Part shown: positions 23,511 to 34,800 of the stretch, in pieces | Layout: each line of letters opens with the position of its first letter | Position numbering within the stretch: position 1 is the stretch's first letter | DNA from: Turbatrix aceti | Taxonomy: Eukaryota; Nematoda; Chromadorea; Rhabditida; Panagrolaimidae | Assembly (NCBI GenBank): GCA_963969345.1 | Contig: OZ017767.1 | Location: 10,980,471 to 11,044,470 of the forward strand | DNA length: 64,000 bases | Direction: 5' to 3' | Notes under the pieces: model-generated | Told to the model about the DNA's origin: nothing | The model's input: the letters and a program-made list of their open reading frames with translations, nothing else | Databases searched by the model: none | Made by a program: the position numbers and the translations under genes

Positions 23511-24388
23511 TGTGAAAAGTGATTGTTCAAACTAAAAAAATGCGACGTGTAAAAATATTGTAAAACAAAAGTTTTGGTTTAAAAAATTATTCACGTTTAA
23601 TTTATTATAGTTCTACAAATTCAAAACACTCTTAACGCGTTGCGTTTTGCTTTAAAAAATGGAAAGTAATACACAACGCATGAAATGGCAAAGTGATCGA
23701 CAGTTCCGCCCAGTCGCTCCGACCTTTGCCATCGTCGCTCTGACCTTTTCCTCGATCGACACAGACAGCGACACAACCAACGATCGAACGAACGAACATC
23801 AGATTGTACACGGTAGATAATAGTTTGTGCACAGACAGACATACCACACCGTGTGTTTTGCGCAAGTATTGCTATTGTGGCACAGAAAAATCAATGTCAT
23901 GCCAAAGATATTACAAATAACGAATGACACGAAAAAGTGCATATGTACGTTTAAAAGAAAAAACCGTAATTTCACGACTACCGTAACCCCTCACCCGGCT
24001 GTTGTCGTGAAACAGGAGTACCTTGATCTTTTATTATTCATACATGACAGACATGAACAAAAAAGTTTACAAAGCAGATTAAATCAGCAAGAAGAAGTAG
24101 AAAAACCATAACTAACATAAACCTGAGTAATATTTTTTTTCTGATGTGCCCGCAATTCGTCCAGAATGTTGTCGTAACAATTATTTTGTTTCATAGTCAA
24201 AAATAATTGTAAGTTCGGTGTACATCTGAAAGAAACCGTATTCTTTTTTTGCTTTTTGACATTACAAAAAAATATTTACCGAACGAAGTATCGGAGTTCT
24301 GTCCTTCCAATTCCACAACGGAGTTGGACCACGCGAGAACAGAACACGATATTGTTGTTAGGAAGACTCACAAGATGGATAGTAGCGT
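23511..24388. other. Spacer between the two F-box-like paralogs
   Basis: The upstream part (23690-23870) shares short blocks with the region upstream of copy 2 (25400-25510): GATCGACACAGAC, AGATTGT and TAGTTTG(T/C)GCACAGA. This suggests the duplication included promoter DNA. The stretch 24276-24388 resembles the end of copy 1's coding region. Confidence 0.5.
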
Positions 24389-25236
24389 TTATTGAGAACT
24401 CCGGAGAAAACAACCGCACGCTACATCTTGGGAAAACAACAATGAATAGGGAAAAACGTAGGTACGACGATGAAAAGAGAGAACGCGTTCGGGACGTAAC
24501 GCCAAGCGTTCCCAAACTCGGGAAGAATTCCCGACACGAAGCAAACTTAGGGACTCGGGATTCACATTGGCATCGACGTTGTAAATGCGAATCCTGGTAC
24601 TGCCAAACAGAGGAAAGCGTTTTTTGATTTGTATGAGTGATTGAATGTCTTTGTCTTGGATTTTGTAATCGTCAATTTTAAATCTGAACACAAATTATAA
24701 AGTTTGACATGAATCAACGCATTCGGTAAAACTCACTGCAAATCTCGGACGCTCCTAAGATTGTGAAGACAATCAGCCATGTCCTTTGGAGCCGGTCTTA
24801 TCCTGACGTGCTCCAAAATCATAAACTCACAAAAAGAACCAAGTTTAAGGATCTGCACGAACTCATCCATAGTTAGGATAGATGCATGTATTACGATGGT
24901 TTCTGGACGATATTTAGTCATGGAAGGAAGGCATGCTTTCATTCTGCCTTCTTCTACGTCATCAATGCGAAGAATTCGGGGATTTACCGTTTTAAGACGA
25001 CGACCAAAAAAATAACAACGATCATTGCTTCTGCCGGCAATAAAAAAGATCCCCGTCGACGTGTGGAACCATACACGGTGGAATGGCAAGGCACATAGAG
25101 TGTCAACAACTCGATGGAAGTATGGTGACATTTTCTGGAGATTGTTTATGACATCCCAGGGCGCAGATGTAGCAAGCAGGCGATGCATAGGGTAATCGCA
25201 GGAAATGAAATCAATCGAAAAGCTTTCAGCTGACAT
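24389..25236 (-). CDS. F-box-like protein, copy 2 (altered C-terminus)
   Basis: Predicted 264 residues from exons 25236-24737 and 24683-24389, intron in the same position and phase as copy 1. It aligns with copy 1 along its length (for example APWDVINNLQKMSPYF and YKIQDKDIQSLI) up to NVDANVNPESLSLLRV. There copy 1 ends within eight codons, but copy 2 runs on for about 48 unrelated residues. A sequence matching the end of copy 1 (ACTTCGTTCGGTAAATATTTTTTT on this strand, about 24268-24291, interrupted here only by spacing) appears ~260 bp downstream. An insertion near the 3' end is the simplest explanation. Function as for copy 1 and equally uncertain. Confidence 0.6.
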
Positions 25237-25969
25237 TGTTGCGAGTGCTAAAATTGAGAGAATATGTATGTGTAATATATGGTATACAAAAAAACACGTG
25301 AAAACGTCGTGAAACAGGAGTTCACAAAGAAAAAAATCTAAAACTGAAAAATACAGCGGTCAAAGCTAAATATCGAGTGGCTTGCGCAAAGTTATCGAGT
25401 TGTTGAGTTTTGCCGGCCCCGGATCGACACAGACGACACAGCAATCGCATAGACACTAGATTGTTCTGGGCGGAGCATAGTTTGCGCACAGAAAAACATG
25501 CCGTGCCGTTGACAAAATCACGTGCAGTCTTTTACAACTGCAGTTGCGCGTCTTGTAAAAGATGTAAAATCATGCGCATGTGCATGATTTTTGATAGGAA
25601 AATCAATGCCAAAAATCTTGATCGCCGCGTTGATTGCCACGATACAGTAAACATCTGTAGAGTAAACATCTGCTTTGAAGGGGCGACCAAAAACCGCCCA
25701 CCGTTTTACCAAGCTTATTACTTTGGTGATAACAATTGTTTTTGACCAAAGTACAGAGTTCAACTAGATAACAAGGTTTTATCCTAATTTAGTTTTTTCT
25801 GCACACCTATGACGATCGAAAATTGCAAATGTTGCCAATTAGTGGCGGTTGATCGGGATACGTAGGATGTGTTTTTGCGGATTACGCCTCAATTATCCGG
25901 ATTCTGGTGGGACCGACAAATTGCTTATAAACAGGGATTCGACGGGTTTTGTCAGGTTTCTGATCAAAT
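25237..25969. other. Divergent intergenic region
   Basis: Lies between the start of F-box-like copy 2 (-) and the start of the secreted-protein gene (+). It holds the promoter blocks shared with copy 1 and, at ~25922-25929, a TATA-like TTATAAAC about 45 bp before the ATG at 25970. A TTTTGTCAG just before the ATG could be a trans-splice acceptor. Confidence 0.45.
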
Positions 25970-26713
25970 ATGTATGCGAAATTTACTCTGGTGTTATTGT
26001 TAGCCTGCGTTTTCTTTTTTGTTGACGCGAAAAAGAAGAAGACCACGGATGCCAAAACCACGGCAGACGCAGCGCTGTTCAAGGTAGTCAAGGAGCTGAT
26101 CTCTACTTATCCTTCGCTTGAAGACATCGAAGACGTCAGTTTTTTTTGCTACAGTATCTTAGACTTCTAAACTCAATTTTTTTAGTTGACCGAAGAAGTG
26201 TGCGCTTTGCAAGAAAATGGCACAACTCTCGAGGACGTGTACTCAACCAACGAAACGAGTACGATTTTTCTTTGATGTTAGAACACAACATATTTTTTTG
26301 TAGGTCTGGTGACGTACATCACGTCGTTGCTGACGAAGAAGCAACTCAAAGAAATCGACGCGGCAGTCGAAGCGCTGACCAAGGACTTTGGCGCGAACAC
26401 GACTGCCTTCGTGTACGACTTTTTCAACCAGCTGGAGCCCGTCCTGAAGGCCTTCCTCTCCCCCATGGCCACGGCCGTCGAAAAAGACGTCGCCGACGAC
26501 GAAGCCTTCTCCGACGCGTGCGCGGATGGCATCAACATCGCCACAAAAGAGCTCACAAAATGCTCAATCGAAAGTTTTGTCGCAACGCTCAAAGCGTACT
26601 ACACGGCCCAGCAGTGCGAGGACATCTACAAGGCTCTGAATCCGAGCATCCTCCTCCTCAGCAAGTACAACTTCATCAAGCCCGCCTGCACGGGCACCGG
26701 CCCGGCGCTGTAA
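25970..26713 (+). CDS. Small secreted alpha-helical protein, unrecognised
   Basis: Predicted 215 residues from exons 25970-26134, 26186-26258 and 26304-26713. Starts with a clear signal peptide (YAKFTLVLLLACVFFFVDA), then a Lys-rich stretch (KKKKTTDAKTT). The rest is predicted helical and acidic, with five Cys in the mature part (LTEEVCAL, SDACADG, LTKCSI, TAQQCED, PACTGTG). It ends GTGPAL. I see no known domain. The helical, Cys-poor, Ala/Lys/Glu-rich character is typical of abundant secreted nematode proteins. Exon 3 is GC-rich compared with its introns. AATAAA lies at 26781-26786. It converges with the kinesin gene across 449 bp that holds no other feature I can name. Confidence 0.8.
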
Positions 26714-27162
26714 AGCGTGTTTTTGACGCAACAAATTGTTTTTTTACTGATACTACTAATTTATCAGTTATTTTTGATTCAATAAAAAAAGTTAATTTGA
26801 ATAATGTACAACGACGAGCAGGCAAAAAACAGCAAATAACGCGCGTCTGCGTTCAAATAATCCCCGTTTTTTTTTCGCAGCGAAAAGCATAGGCTCCCAC
26901 AAGGAAAGTTTCGATGACAGCAATAAAATCGCTTTCGGCAAAATTTATGGGTTTTTAGTTTTTTTTGCAATCCTAAACCCTGTTCGTTTTAGTTTTTTGC
27001 AATCCTAAATCGAGACAAATTCAGATTTTTTTCACGTATTCACTTATTTTTGAAAAAATTAACAAAAAACAAAATATAAAAAAAAACGATTTATCAACAG
27101 TTACCAGTTCACTTTATTCTTTTCAATTTGATTACACAGTATAAATTGGGTAAAAAACAGGA

Positions 27163-30133
27163 TCAGTGAGCTGGCTGTCGATTTTCTTGCATGAGAGCGC
27201 GGCGCTTTGACTTTTCGCCTTCGAGCTTGGCCTTGAGTTTCGCGTTCTCGGCTTTGACCTCGGCGAGCTCGTTTGTCACCTTCTGGACGAACTGGATCTT
27301 CTGGCGGTGGTTCATGTGGCCCGCGTTCTCGCCGTACCTGGACGCCGCCTCGGCGAGCTCCTTCCGCAGCAGCTCGTTCTGCTTGCTGAGTTCGGCGAGC
27401 TGCCCGTTCTCGGCCCGGAGCGTGTCGTTGGAGAGTCGCAGCGAGCTCAGCTGGAACTCGTAGTCCCGGGCCGTGTCGCTGATGTACTTGATGACGAGCT
27501 GGGCGACGCTCTCCTGGTTCTCCCGAACCGCGAAGATGCTCGGCCGGCCGTGGACGAGGTCGTTTCGGCCCTGGAAAAGACTTGGGCCGTCGAAACCGGT
27601 CCAAACCAGACAAAACCCACCACAATCTTGGCAATGTAGGAGACGTCCTTGACGAGCTGCTCGTAGCGCGCGTGGCTGTCCTCCGCCCTGAGCTGCCAGC
27701 GCTGGGCCTCCTGGGTCTGGACCTCGACCTCCTCCATGCGGTCGGCGAGCTGCCGGTTGGCGGTCTGCAGCTCCCGCTCCAGCTTGGCGACCTTGGCTGC
27801 GTTCACGTCGGAGTCCCGGTGGTGCCGCAGCTTCTTAAGCTGCTCGATGCGCGCGTTCAGCTTGGCCACCTCGGCCTTGAGCGCCTCGTTCGTGGCCCTG
27901 CTCTCCTCGAGCTCGGCGGAGACGGTCTCGAGCCGTCGTTCGGCGTCGTCGCCGGCGACCGCCATGGTCTGGTTGATCTGCTGCTGGAAGCGGTCCGACT
28001 CCAGCGCCTCGCACCTCTCGATCCAGGCGTTGAGCTCCTGCTCCTTCCCGGCCGCTTCCTGGGCCAGCCGGTCGACCTGGGTCACGTAGTTGTCGAGGGT
28101 CTTGCACTGCACCTTGTGCGCCTTCTCCACGTTGGACCGGGCCTCCCGCTCGCGCTGGAGGGCCTTTCTGGTGTCCGCCAGCTCCGCGGCCTGCTCCTTG
28201 AACTCGTCCCGCTCGGTCCTGAGTTCTTCCATCTGTGCCATGATTTCTGCGAGATCGGAGGCCTCTGTCGCGTCGGCGAGGGCCTTTTTGAGGTCGGCGA
28301 CGTTCTCGTGCATGGCTGTGAGCTCGATTTCGAGGTCCGCGATGCGTTGGTCCCTGTCGTCGGTCTCGTCCTCCTCCGAGATGGTCGGCTCAGGTGAGGG
28401 CTGTCGCGGGGTGAAAACAGTCGTCCGACGAGCCCGGCGTTCGCGGTAGGACATTTGCGGGGACATGCCGTCGAAACTAACGTCGGAAAAGTCCTGAAAA
28501 ATAAAAAATCCTCTCAAAACCGTGTTTTTGTGAACTCACCTGTCCAGGTCGGTCGCGGACCCGTTTGACGGACTTCTGGAGGTTCTCGTACCGCTTCATG
28601 TCCTGGTCCCTGTCCCTCAGCCGGTTCTCGAGGGCGACGAGCCTGCTCTCGAGCTCGCTCTTGTCCAGGAGGGTGTCTGCGTAGAGCTGCTGCGCGACAG
28701 GGCCGTCGATGGCGTCGAGGGCCGCGCTGTGCTGGAGCCTGGCCATCTCCGCCTCGAGCACCTCGGACTTGGCGTTGACGTCGGTCGAGGTCGCCCGGAG
28801 GTAGGCGATGGTGCGGTCCTTGATGGCCACCTTGGACGCGAGCATGGCGCACTCCTTGCGGGCGGCGGCGAGACGGCTCTCGAGGTCGGAGTTGGTCGCC
28901 GTCGAGGCTGTCGCGGCCGAGTTCTCCCTTTCCTCCTCGAGAGTGGCGATCCTGCTCTCCAGGAAGACGATCCGTTCCTTGTACGCGCTGATGTCCGTGG
29001 CGACTATGTCCTGGTTGATGACCGCCCTGCACCTGACCTTCTTGACCGTCTGCGAGAATCTCAGCGAAGAAAGCGTGTCGCTGGCAAACTGGTTGTCCGG
29101 GTGGAGGTTGATGACCACGGAGGTCCTCGAATTGCCCCCCAGGCCGTTCATGAGGACGTAGGTGAGGATCGAGTCCCTGTAGGGCACGAAGGCCTTCTTG
29201 TCCCTGCCGGCGAGGGTGCGCATGACGCGGGCGAGGACCGAGAGGCTGTTGTTGATGTTGCCGGCCTCCTTGAGTCGGACGGAGGTCGTGGCCCCGGTGT
29301 GCGACTGCCGCTCGCTGCCGGCCAGGTCGACGAGGTTCAGCTGCGACGTGCAGCGGACGCGGACGCCGCCCTCGTTCACCTGCTTCGTCTCGAGCTGCAG
29401 CACGAAGAGCGCGTGCGAGCGACTGCTCTCCCGGTTCATGGTCGTCGACGCGACCCGGCGGGTCTGCATGCCGGCCGAGAAGAGGTCCAAGGCCTCGGAC
29501 ATGTTCGCGATCGACGGCTTCGCTGCGTCGACCAGCCTCACCTCGTCGCCGTTGCGCGCCACGTGGACATCGGCGGCGTCGCTGAGCAGGTCGTAGGCCC
29601 TTTCGTTGTAGACCTCCACAAACTGGCACGTGATGGTGTAGTTGAACGAAGAATCCTAAAAAATAAAAATGCGTTATAAAACTCCCCAAAATCCATCAAA
29701 AAACCCACATCGCCAGATCTCTGGTCGAGAACGGAAAATATTCTTTCCAACACACGAGGGATGATGCCTCGGTTGGCAGAGCTGGCTTCGATGGTCTGGG
29801 CCCCGACCATGGTAAACGTCTTGCCGGACCCCGTCTGGCCGTAGGCAAAGACCGTGCCGTTGATGCCGAGCAGAAAGTCATCGACGATGCCGAGGGCGAC
29901 CGTGCAAAACACGCTGTCCTGAAAAAAAAAACGAATAAAACTCAAAAAAGTTGATAGAAACGAACCTGATCAGCGTTTTCATCAAAGACGCCGTCAAACT
30001 CGAAGGCATCGTGATTCTGCAGTCTGATGAGCGAGTGATCGGCATCCGCGGTGACAGCCGACCTCGAGTCGCCTTGTCGTAGGCCTGCCGTCGGTCTGAC
30101 GCGCCCGAACACCCGGATGCACTCTGATGGCAT
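27163..30133 (-). CDS. klp-18: Kinesin-12 family motor (KLP-18/KIF15-like)
   Basis: Plus-end-directed motor family needed for spindle assembly; in C. elegans KLP-18 organises acentrosomal meiotic spindles. Predicted 924 residues. Exons: 30133-29966, 29918-29709, 29655-28540, 28493-27621, 27570-27163. The N-terminal motor (1 to ~335) has P-loop GQTGSGKT (~83-90), switch I NRESSRSH (~200) and switch II DLAGSE (~235). The rest is almost entirely coiled coil, and the last exon carries GRNDLVHGRPSIF and NHRQKIQFVQKV, motifs I associate with kinesin-12. The length is close to that remembered for KLP-18. The last donor could be three bases earlier (27624) without a frame change. Codons are strongly GC-ending, unlike the surrounding DNA. 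A TTTATT at 27113-27118 gives AATAAA on this strand. Confidence 0.9.
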
Positions 30134-30478
30134 GGCTTCTCAAGACGCGGGCTAAAAAAATCAAATAAAATCGTAAAAATCAAAAAATACGTAAAAAGTG
30201 AACGTAAACCCTGCAGAAAACACGAACATGGGTAAACAAGGATAAAAAGCCAGAAAACAGAAGGAAAAGATCAAACAGCCGCAATTTCCGAACGTAAACG
30301 CGAACAGAAAAAAAGAAGAAAGCGCGTCGACGTTCAAAAAAAAGTGCTTCCCGGCAAAATTCCTTGGCGTTCTGTGCCTTTCGACTTCGCGCTTTTGTTG
30401 ATCCGTAAAAATGCGCTTTCGGTTGTTCGTTTTGCTTCTCGTTGTTCAAAGCAGCTATTGTTTTCCCGTTACGGTACA
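30134..30478. promoter_or_regulatory. Shared divergent promoter of kinesin and reductase genes
   Basis: 345 bp separate the two start codons, which face away from each other. An upstream ATG at 30410 (+) opens a short frame that encodes a hydrophobic peptide and stops before or near the main start, a possible uORF. No defined binding sites are recognised. Confidence 0.5.
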
Positions 30479-31431
30479 ATGAAGGACCTGATCCTCGGGA
30501 TGGTCTCCTGGCTGAACGAAGAGCTGTTGATCACTATTTTGTCCTACTGGATGATCGCTGCGGGAGTTGTTACTTTTTTATTTTTGACTTTCGCCGGGCA
30601 AAAAGCGACTTACGGCCGTTACACCGGCGAGGCTTTGATCCCGGATGTGAGTTTACTTTTTTAAACGGTTTTCAGGCCATTGGCATGGGTTTGAATTGAT
30701 TCTTGGGGGTTTTGACCATTTTGGGGTCCTTGAAGGACAAATTTCAGAAACTGATCCCCGCGCGACTCGCGTGGTGCCTCCAGGAAGCGCCCTCGCTGCT
30801 CATCAGCCTCTACGCGCTCTCCGCCTTCGGGCCGAGTCTGTCGGCCGCGCAGTTGATCGCGAATGGCATGTTCACGCTCCACTACTGGAACAGGACCCTC
30901 GTCTACCCGGTGCTCATCAACGGAGGCAAGCCGACGCCTCTTCACCTCGTCGTCGCCGGCGGAGTCTTCTGCACGTGGAACGGCTTCATCCAGGGCATCT
31001 GGCACGCGAGGTACGCGTCCTTCGCCGCCGACCACGTCTTCCAGCCGGCGAGTCTCGCGGGAGTCGTCCTCTTCGCGACGGGAGCGGTCATCAACCTCCA
31101 CTCGGACTCCGTCCTGAGGAATCTCCGGCTCCCGGGCGAGAGCGGGTACAAGGTCCCCCGGGGAGGGCTGTTTGACTTTGTCTCCGGCGCCAATTTCTTC
31201 GGGGAGATCCTCGAGTGGACGGGGTACGCTCTCTACGCCAGGACGCTCCCTGCCCTCGCCTTTGCCGTCTTTACGGCGTGCAACATCGGTCCCCGGGCTG
31301 TCCACCATCATCAGTGGGTTTTTCTTGGACGGAAGGTCATTTTCGTTGAAAATTTGTGTTTCAGGTGGTACAAGAAAAAGTTCGACGACTACCCCACCGA
31401 CCGGCGAGCTCTCATCCCATTTTTACTGTAG
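30479..31431 (+). CDS. Steroid 5-alpha-reductase family protein
   Basis: NADPH-dependent reductase of the SRD5A type, an ER multi-pass membrane enzyme reducing the C4-C5 double bond of 3-oxo-4-ene steroids. Predicted 266 residues; family members are usually about 250-260. Exons: 30479-30646, 30748-31313, 31365-31431. Motifs are QEAPSLL, NGMFTLHYWNR, PTPLHLVVAGGVFCTWNG, SGANFFGEILEWTGYAL and the C-terminal HHQWYKKKFDDYP...ALIPFLL, all in family order, with several hydrophobic helices. Nematode enzymes of this family may act on sterol or dafachronic-acid-type substrates, which is an inference. An in-frame frame continues upstream of the ATG, but the chosen Met starts the conserved region. AATAAA is at 31491-31496. 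Confidence 0.93.
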
Positions 31432-31873
31432 GCGTTATCGTAAGTCTTGTATTACAGTATATTTTATTATTTTTACTGGTAATAACGCGAAATAAAGAAA
31501 AACGATAGAAAATGGTGTCTCGAGTGGAAAAAAACTGCTTTTCCGTTCGAGACCTGCTGTTCAAGATTTTCTCGCTCTTTTACGAATTTGAAAATCTTCG
31601 GTAGTACCAAAAGTTTTTCTCGGTAGTACCAAAGTTTATGAAGCGCCGTGATGCTTTGTGACGCAAATTTTCACAGCGTTTGTTTGATTGTCGTTTTCGC
31701 ATGCGTTTTATGATTTTTTTCCGTCCCCATCGGATAAATCTGCATTTGTTGACGACGTCTGTGGCATTTCCCTAAAGCGAAGGGTATTTGTGCAGTCTTC
31801 GTTGCGTGTGCGTGTCGTCGACGTCTGCTGCGACTGAACTGAACCCACGACTCTGACTACGACGCTGACTTAG
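31432..31873. other. Intergenic region with one hairpin element
   Basis: Holds the poly(A) signal of the reductase gene, a hairpin element at 31514-31554 (GTCTCGAGTGGAA / TTCCGTTCGAGACC) and the presumed promoter of the MSP-domain gene. No other features recognised. Confidence 0.6.
31514..31554. repeat. Short hairpin element
   Basis: Arms GTCTCGAGTGGAAAA and TTTTCCGTTCGAGAC; one of the better preserved copies and the clearest intergenic one, likely within or near the reductase 3' UTR. Confidence 0.75.
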
Positions 31874-34800
31874 ATGGGGAAGAAAGGAAAGAAGACGAAG
31901 ACCACCGACAGACATGGAGATGCGAGTTGCATGCTCCTCCATGTCACTCCTGTCGACACACTTCTCTTCAAGGGTCCTTTCAATGACATTGTTACTTCGG
32001 TGCTAACGTGAGTTTTTTTTTCTATAAATTTTTGGTTTATCGTTCGTTTGTTCGTTCAGCTTGCGTAATCCAACGATGAAGACCATCGCGTTCAAGGTCA
32101 TGACCACGGCGCCCAAAAACTACTGTTGTCGTCCGCCGTCTGGCTTCCTTCGTGCCGACGAGACCAAGGAACTCCAGGTCATGGTCGAGCCCATGGACGC
32201 CGCTGCCCGTTCGGAAAATGAAAAACAAAAGTTCATGATCCAGGGCCTGATTGCCAAGGACCTCGAAGAGGACGTCGAACCCGGCGAAGAAGAACAAGTT
32301 AAGTTCCCAAACCCCATCGAGTACTGGGCACGTGATCACAAGAAAACCGATCTCATGTACCACAAACTGACCGTAACATTCAAAAATGGCGACGCCATTA
32401 CCAAGGAACAACTTGAGTCTACCGTAAACGCCCTGACGAATCGTGCCGCCGTCGAGGCTGCCCAAGAGGCCCAGGAAGCCCGCGAAAAAGACATGGCCAA
32501 TCGACGCGAAATCGAAGCTCTCAAACGCAAGGCCAATCGACAGGCCGAAGAACAGGCTCGTCTCGAACAACTCCTCGCCATGCAGGCTGTTGCAATGGCA
32601 AAAAAGAAGCTCACTGGCATCCTCGAAATTCAGCCACCCGAAGACGTCATCTTTCGTGGACCCTTCACTGAATACGTCGGTACGACCATTAGGCTTACAA
32701 ATCCATCGGAAAAGGTTATATACTTCAAAGTCAGTAACACAGTGCCACAACACTACATCATCAAGCCTTCGTTTGGCATCCTGCGTCCCAATGAAATTGT
32801 TCTCATTACGATCATTTTCGAACAACAGGAAAGGATCGCGAAACTCGAGATGGACTGTAAGTTTTTATATTAACGAAAAACAAAAAATGCACAAAAAAAG
32901 ATCCGTTACATTTTCGTTCCAAGACCCCATGTTTTACGGTTAAAAGAAGCAGTAACAAAAGTCGAAGATAACATTTTTGCTAACAATATACCGTATATTT
33001 GTAATGTTGTTCTCGAAACGATCTTTCTTGCCGGACGCAAAATCACTGTTTTTTTCTGTTTTTGCCGTTTAGGAAAATGATTTTATAACTGACATTTTCA
33101 GTGGCAAAGTTTTGTGCGTCCCTAACTCTGCGTGATAAATTCGTTGTTCACGCTGCGTTTGCCAAAGACGAATCTGTTCCCATCGGGCAGTTTTGGAAAA
33201 ATATCGACGACGCCAACGTCCAGGCTACCAAGCTCAATACGATCCTCCAACTTCTGACTGACACTGACATACGCGATGACAAGGAACGCGATGACGTTAC
33301 AAAGCGTGTAGTCAAAGCCAAGGCAGAAGCAACGAAAAAAGAAAACGTCGAATTCCAGGACGACAATCTCGACGACCGTATTCTTCGTATTGCACCGCAA
33401 TTCGAAATTATCTACAACGGTAAGTATAAAAAAAAGAAAAAAATATTAACTCCAAATTTCGTTTCAAAACCGTTATTGTGCGTGTGCTTTTTTGGGCTGA
33501 CTAGAACTTTCGTTTCAAGACCTTGTGATGGTCTCGAGAGGAATTTTAGCTGCGTGCGCATTTTTCCTTTTTTGAGTTTTTTGTTATCTTACGATCATTT
33601 TTGGCTCTTTTCAGCCCCCTACAATCGTGCTCAGGATGTCGTCATGCAAGTCTTCAACCCATCTGATCGTTACATCAACTACAAAATCTTTGCCACGGCC
33701 AACAAGTACTACACGATCAAGCCCAACTCCGGCTGCCTTCGACCCCATCAGGGCGCTGCCGTTGTCGTTCGCCTCGATGGCGTTCAGAATCTTGCCGAAA
33801 TGTGTGATTACATCCACAAAATCATCGTGCAAGGCATGTACTCGGCAACCGACGGCCAAATCAGCGATACAGTCTGGCAGAACGCAGATCCGGATAAAAT
33901 CAAATCCGCCCACGTTCGCGTTGTCTTCAGGGGCCTCCCGCCTTCCATCGAAAACGTCGTCAAAATGCGTCGCCGAAAGGGCAAGACGGAGTCGAGGGTG
34001 TTCATCGAGCCGGAGAAGGATCTCATTTTCAAGGGCAACGATGTCACGACTTCGATCTGCGTGTTCAACGATACCGACAGCTACGCTTACTACAAGGTCA
34101 TGATCAACACGGCCAAGTACTACGCGGTCAAGCCCAACCTCGGAGTCGTGAGTCCCCACAAACTCGGCATTTCGACGGTCATGATCATCGCCGACTGCAA
34201 AGCAGCCGAACGCGAGAAGCACAAGATCATGGTGCAGTGGGCCGAGATGCCGAACAACAAGCAGTCCGCAAAGGACTTCTGGGCGGATTCCAAGGTCAAG
34301 TCCAAGTCCCAGAAGCTCAACATCATCCAGGTCGAGGCCTCGCCGCTGGGCGCTTCGCTCATGGGCGTCCTCGCTGCCGATGGCGTCGTCGCAAACAACG
34401 GTGGCATGTCGGCCATGACCCAGTGCAACACCATGCCTCCTGGCTCCACCATGACTGGCAAGGGTGGAAAGTACTTTGGCAACACGGTCAACGTCAACTC
34501 ACTCCCGCCTGGTTCGGATCCAAATCAAGGCAACAATTCTCTGCTTTCAACTCGTAAGTCAAGTTTTTTTGGGTGTAAAAAAATTACGTTCAGAAAACAG
34601 ACGTAAAAAAAGTTACGATCAATTCTTCAACGTATAAAAATTACGATAACATTTTTTAATGATAAAAACTGTTCAATGTAATTTTTAAACGTAAACAAAA
34701 TTATAACAAAAATTTACAGGTAATTTTTTTAGATGTAAAAAAAGTTGCGATCGTTTTTTAAATAAAAAACGACAGTAAAATTAACGGTTAATTTTTGAAG

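Noticed and set aside
27582..28397. Plus-strand open frame of ~270 codons
   Set aside because: Antisense to the coiled coil of the kinesin. GC-rich coiled-coil codons create open reverse frames; Leu/Val/Gly-rich and without motifs.
28514..29689. Second minus-strand frame overlapping the kinesin motor
   Set aside because: Same exon read in the wrong frame; the motor motifs are all in the other frame.
30661..31311. Minus-strand frame opposite the reductase gene
   Set aside because: Antisense shadow; Arg/Glu/Pro-rich without domain, while the plus strand has full family motifs.
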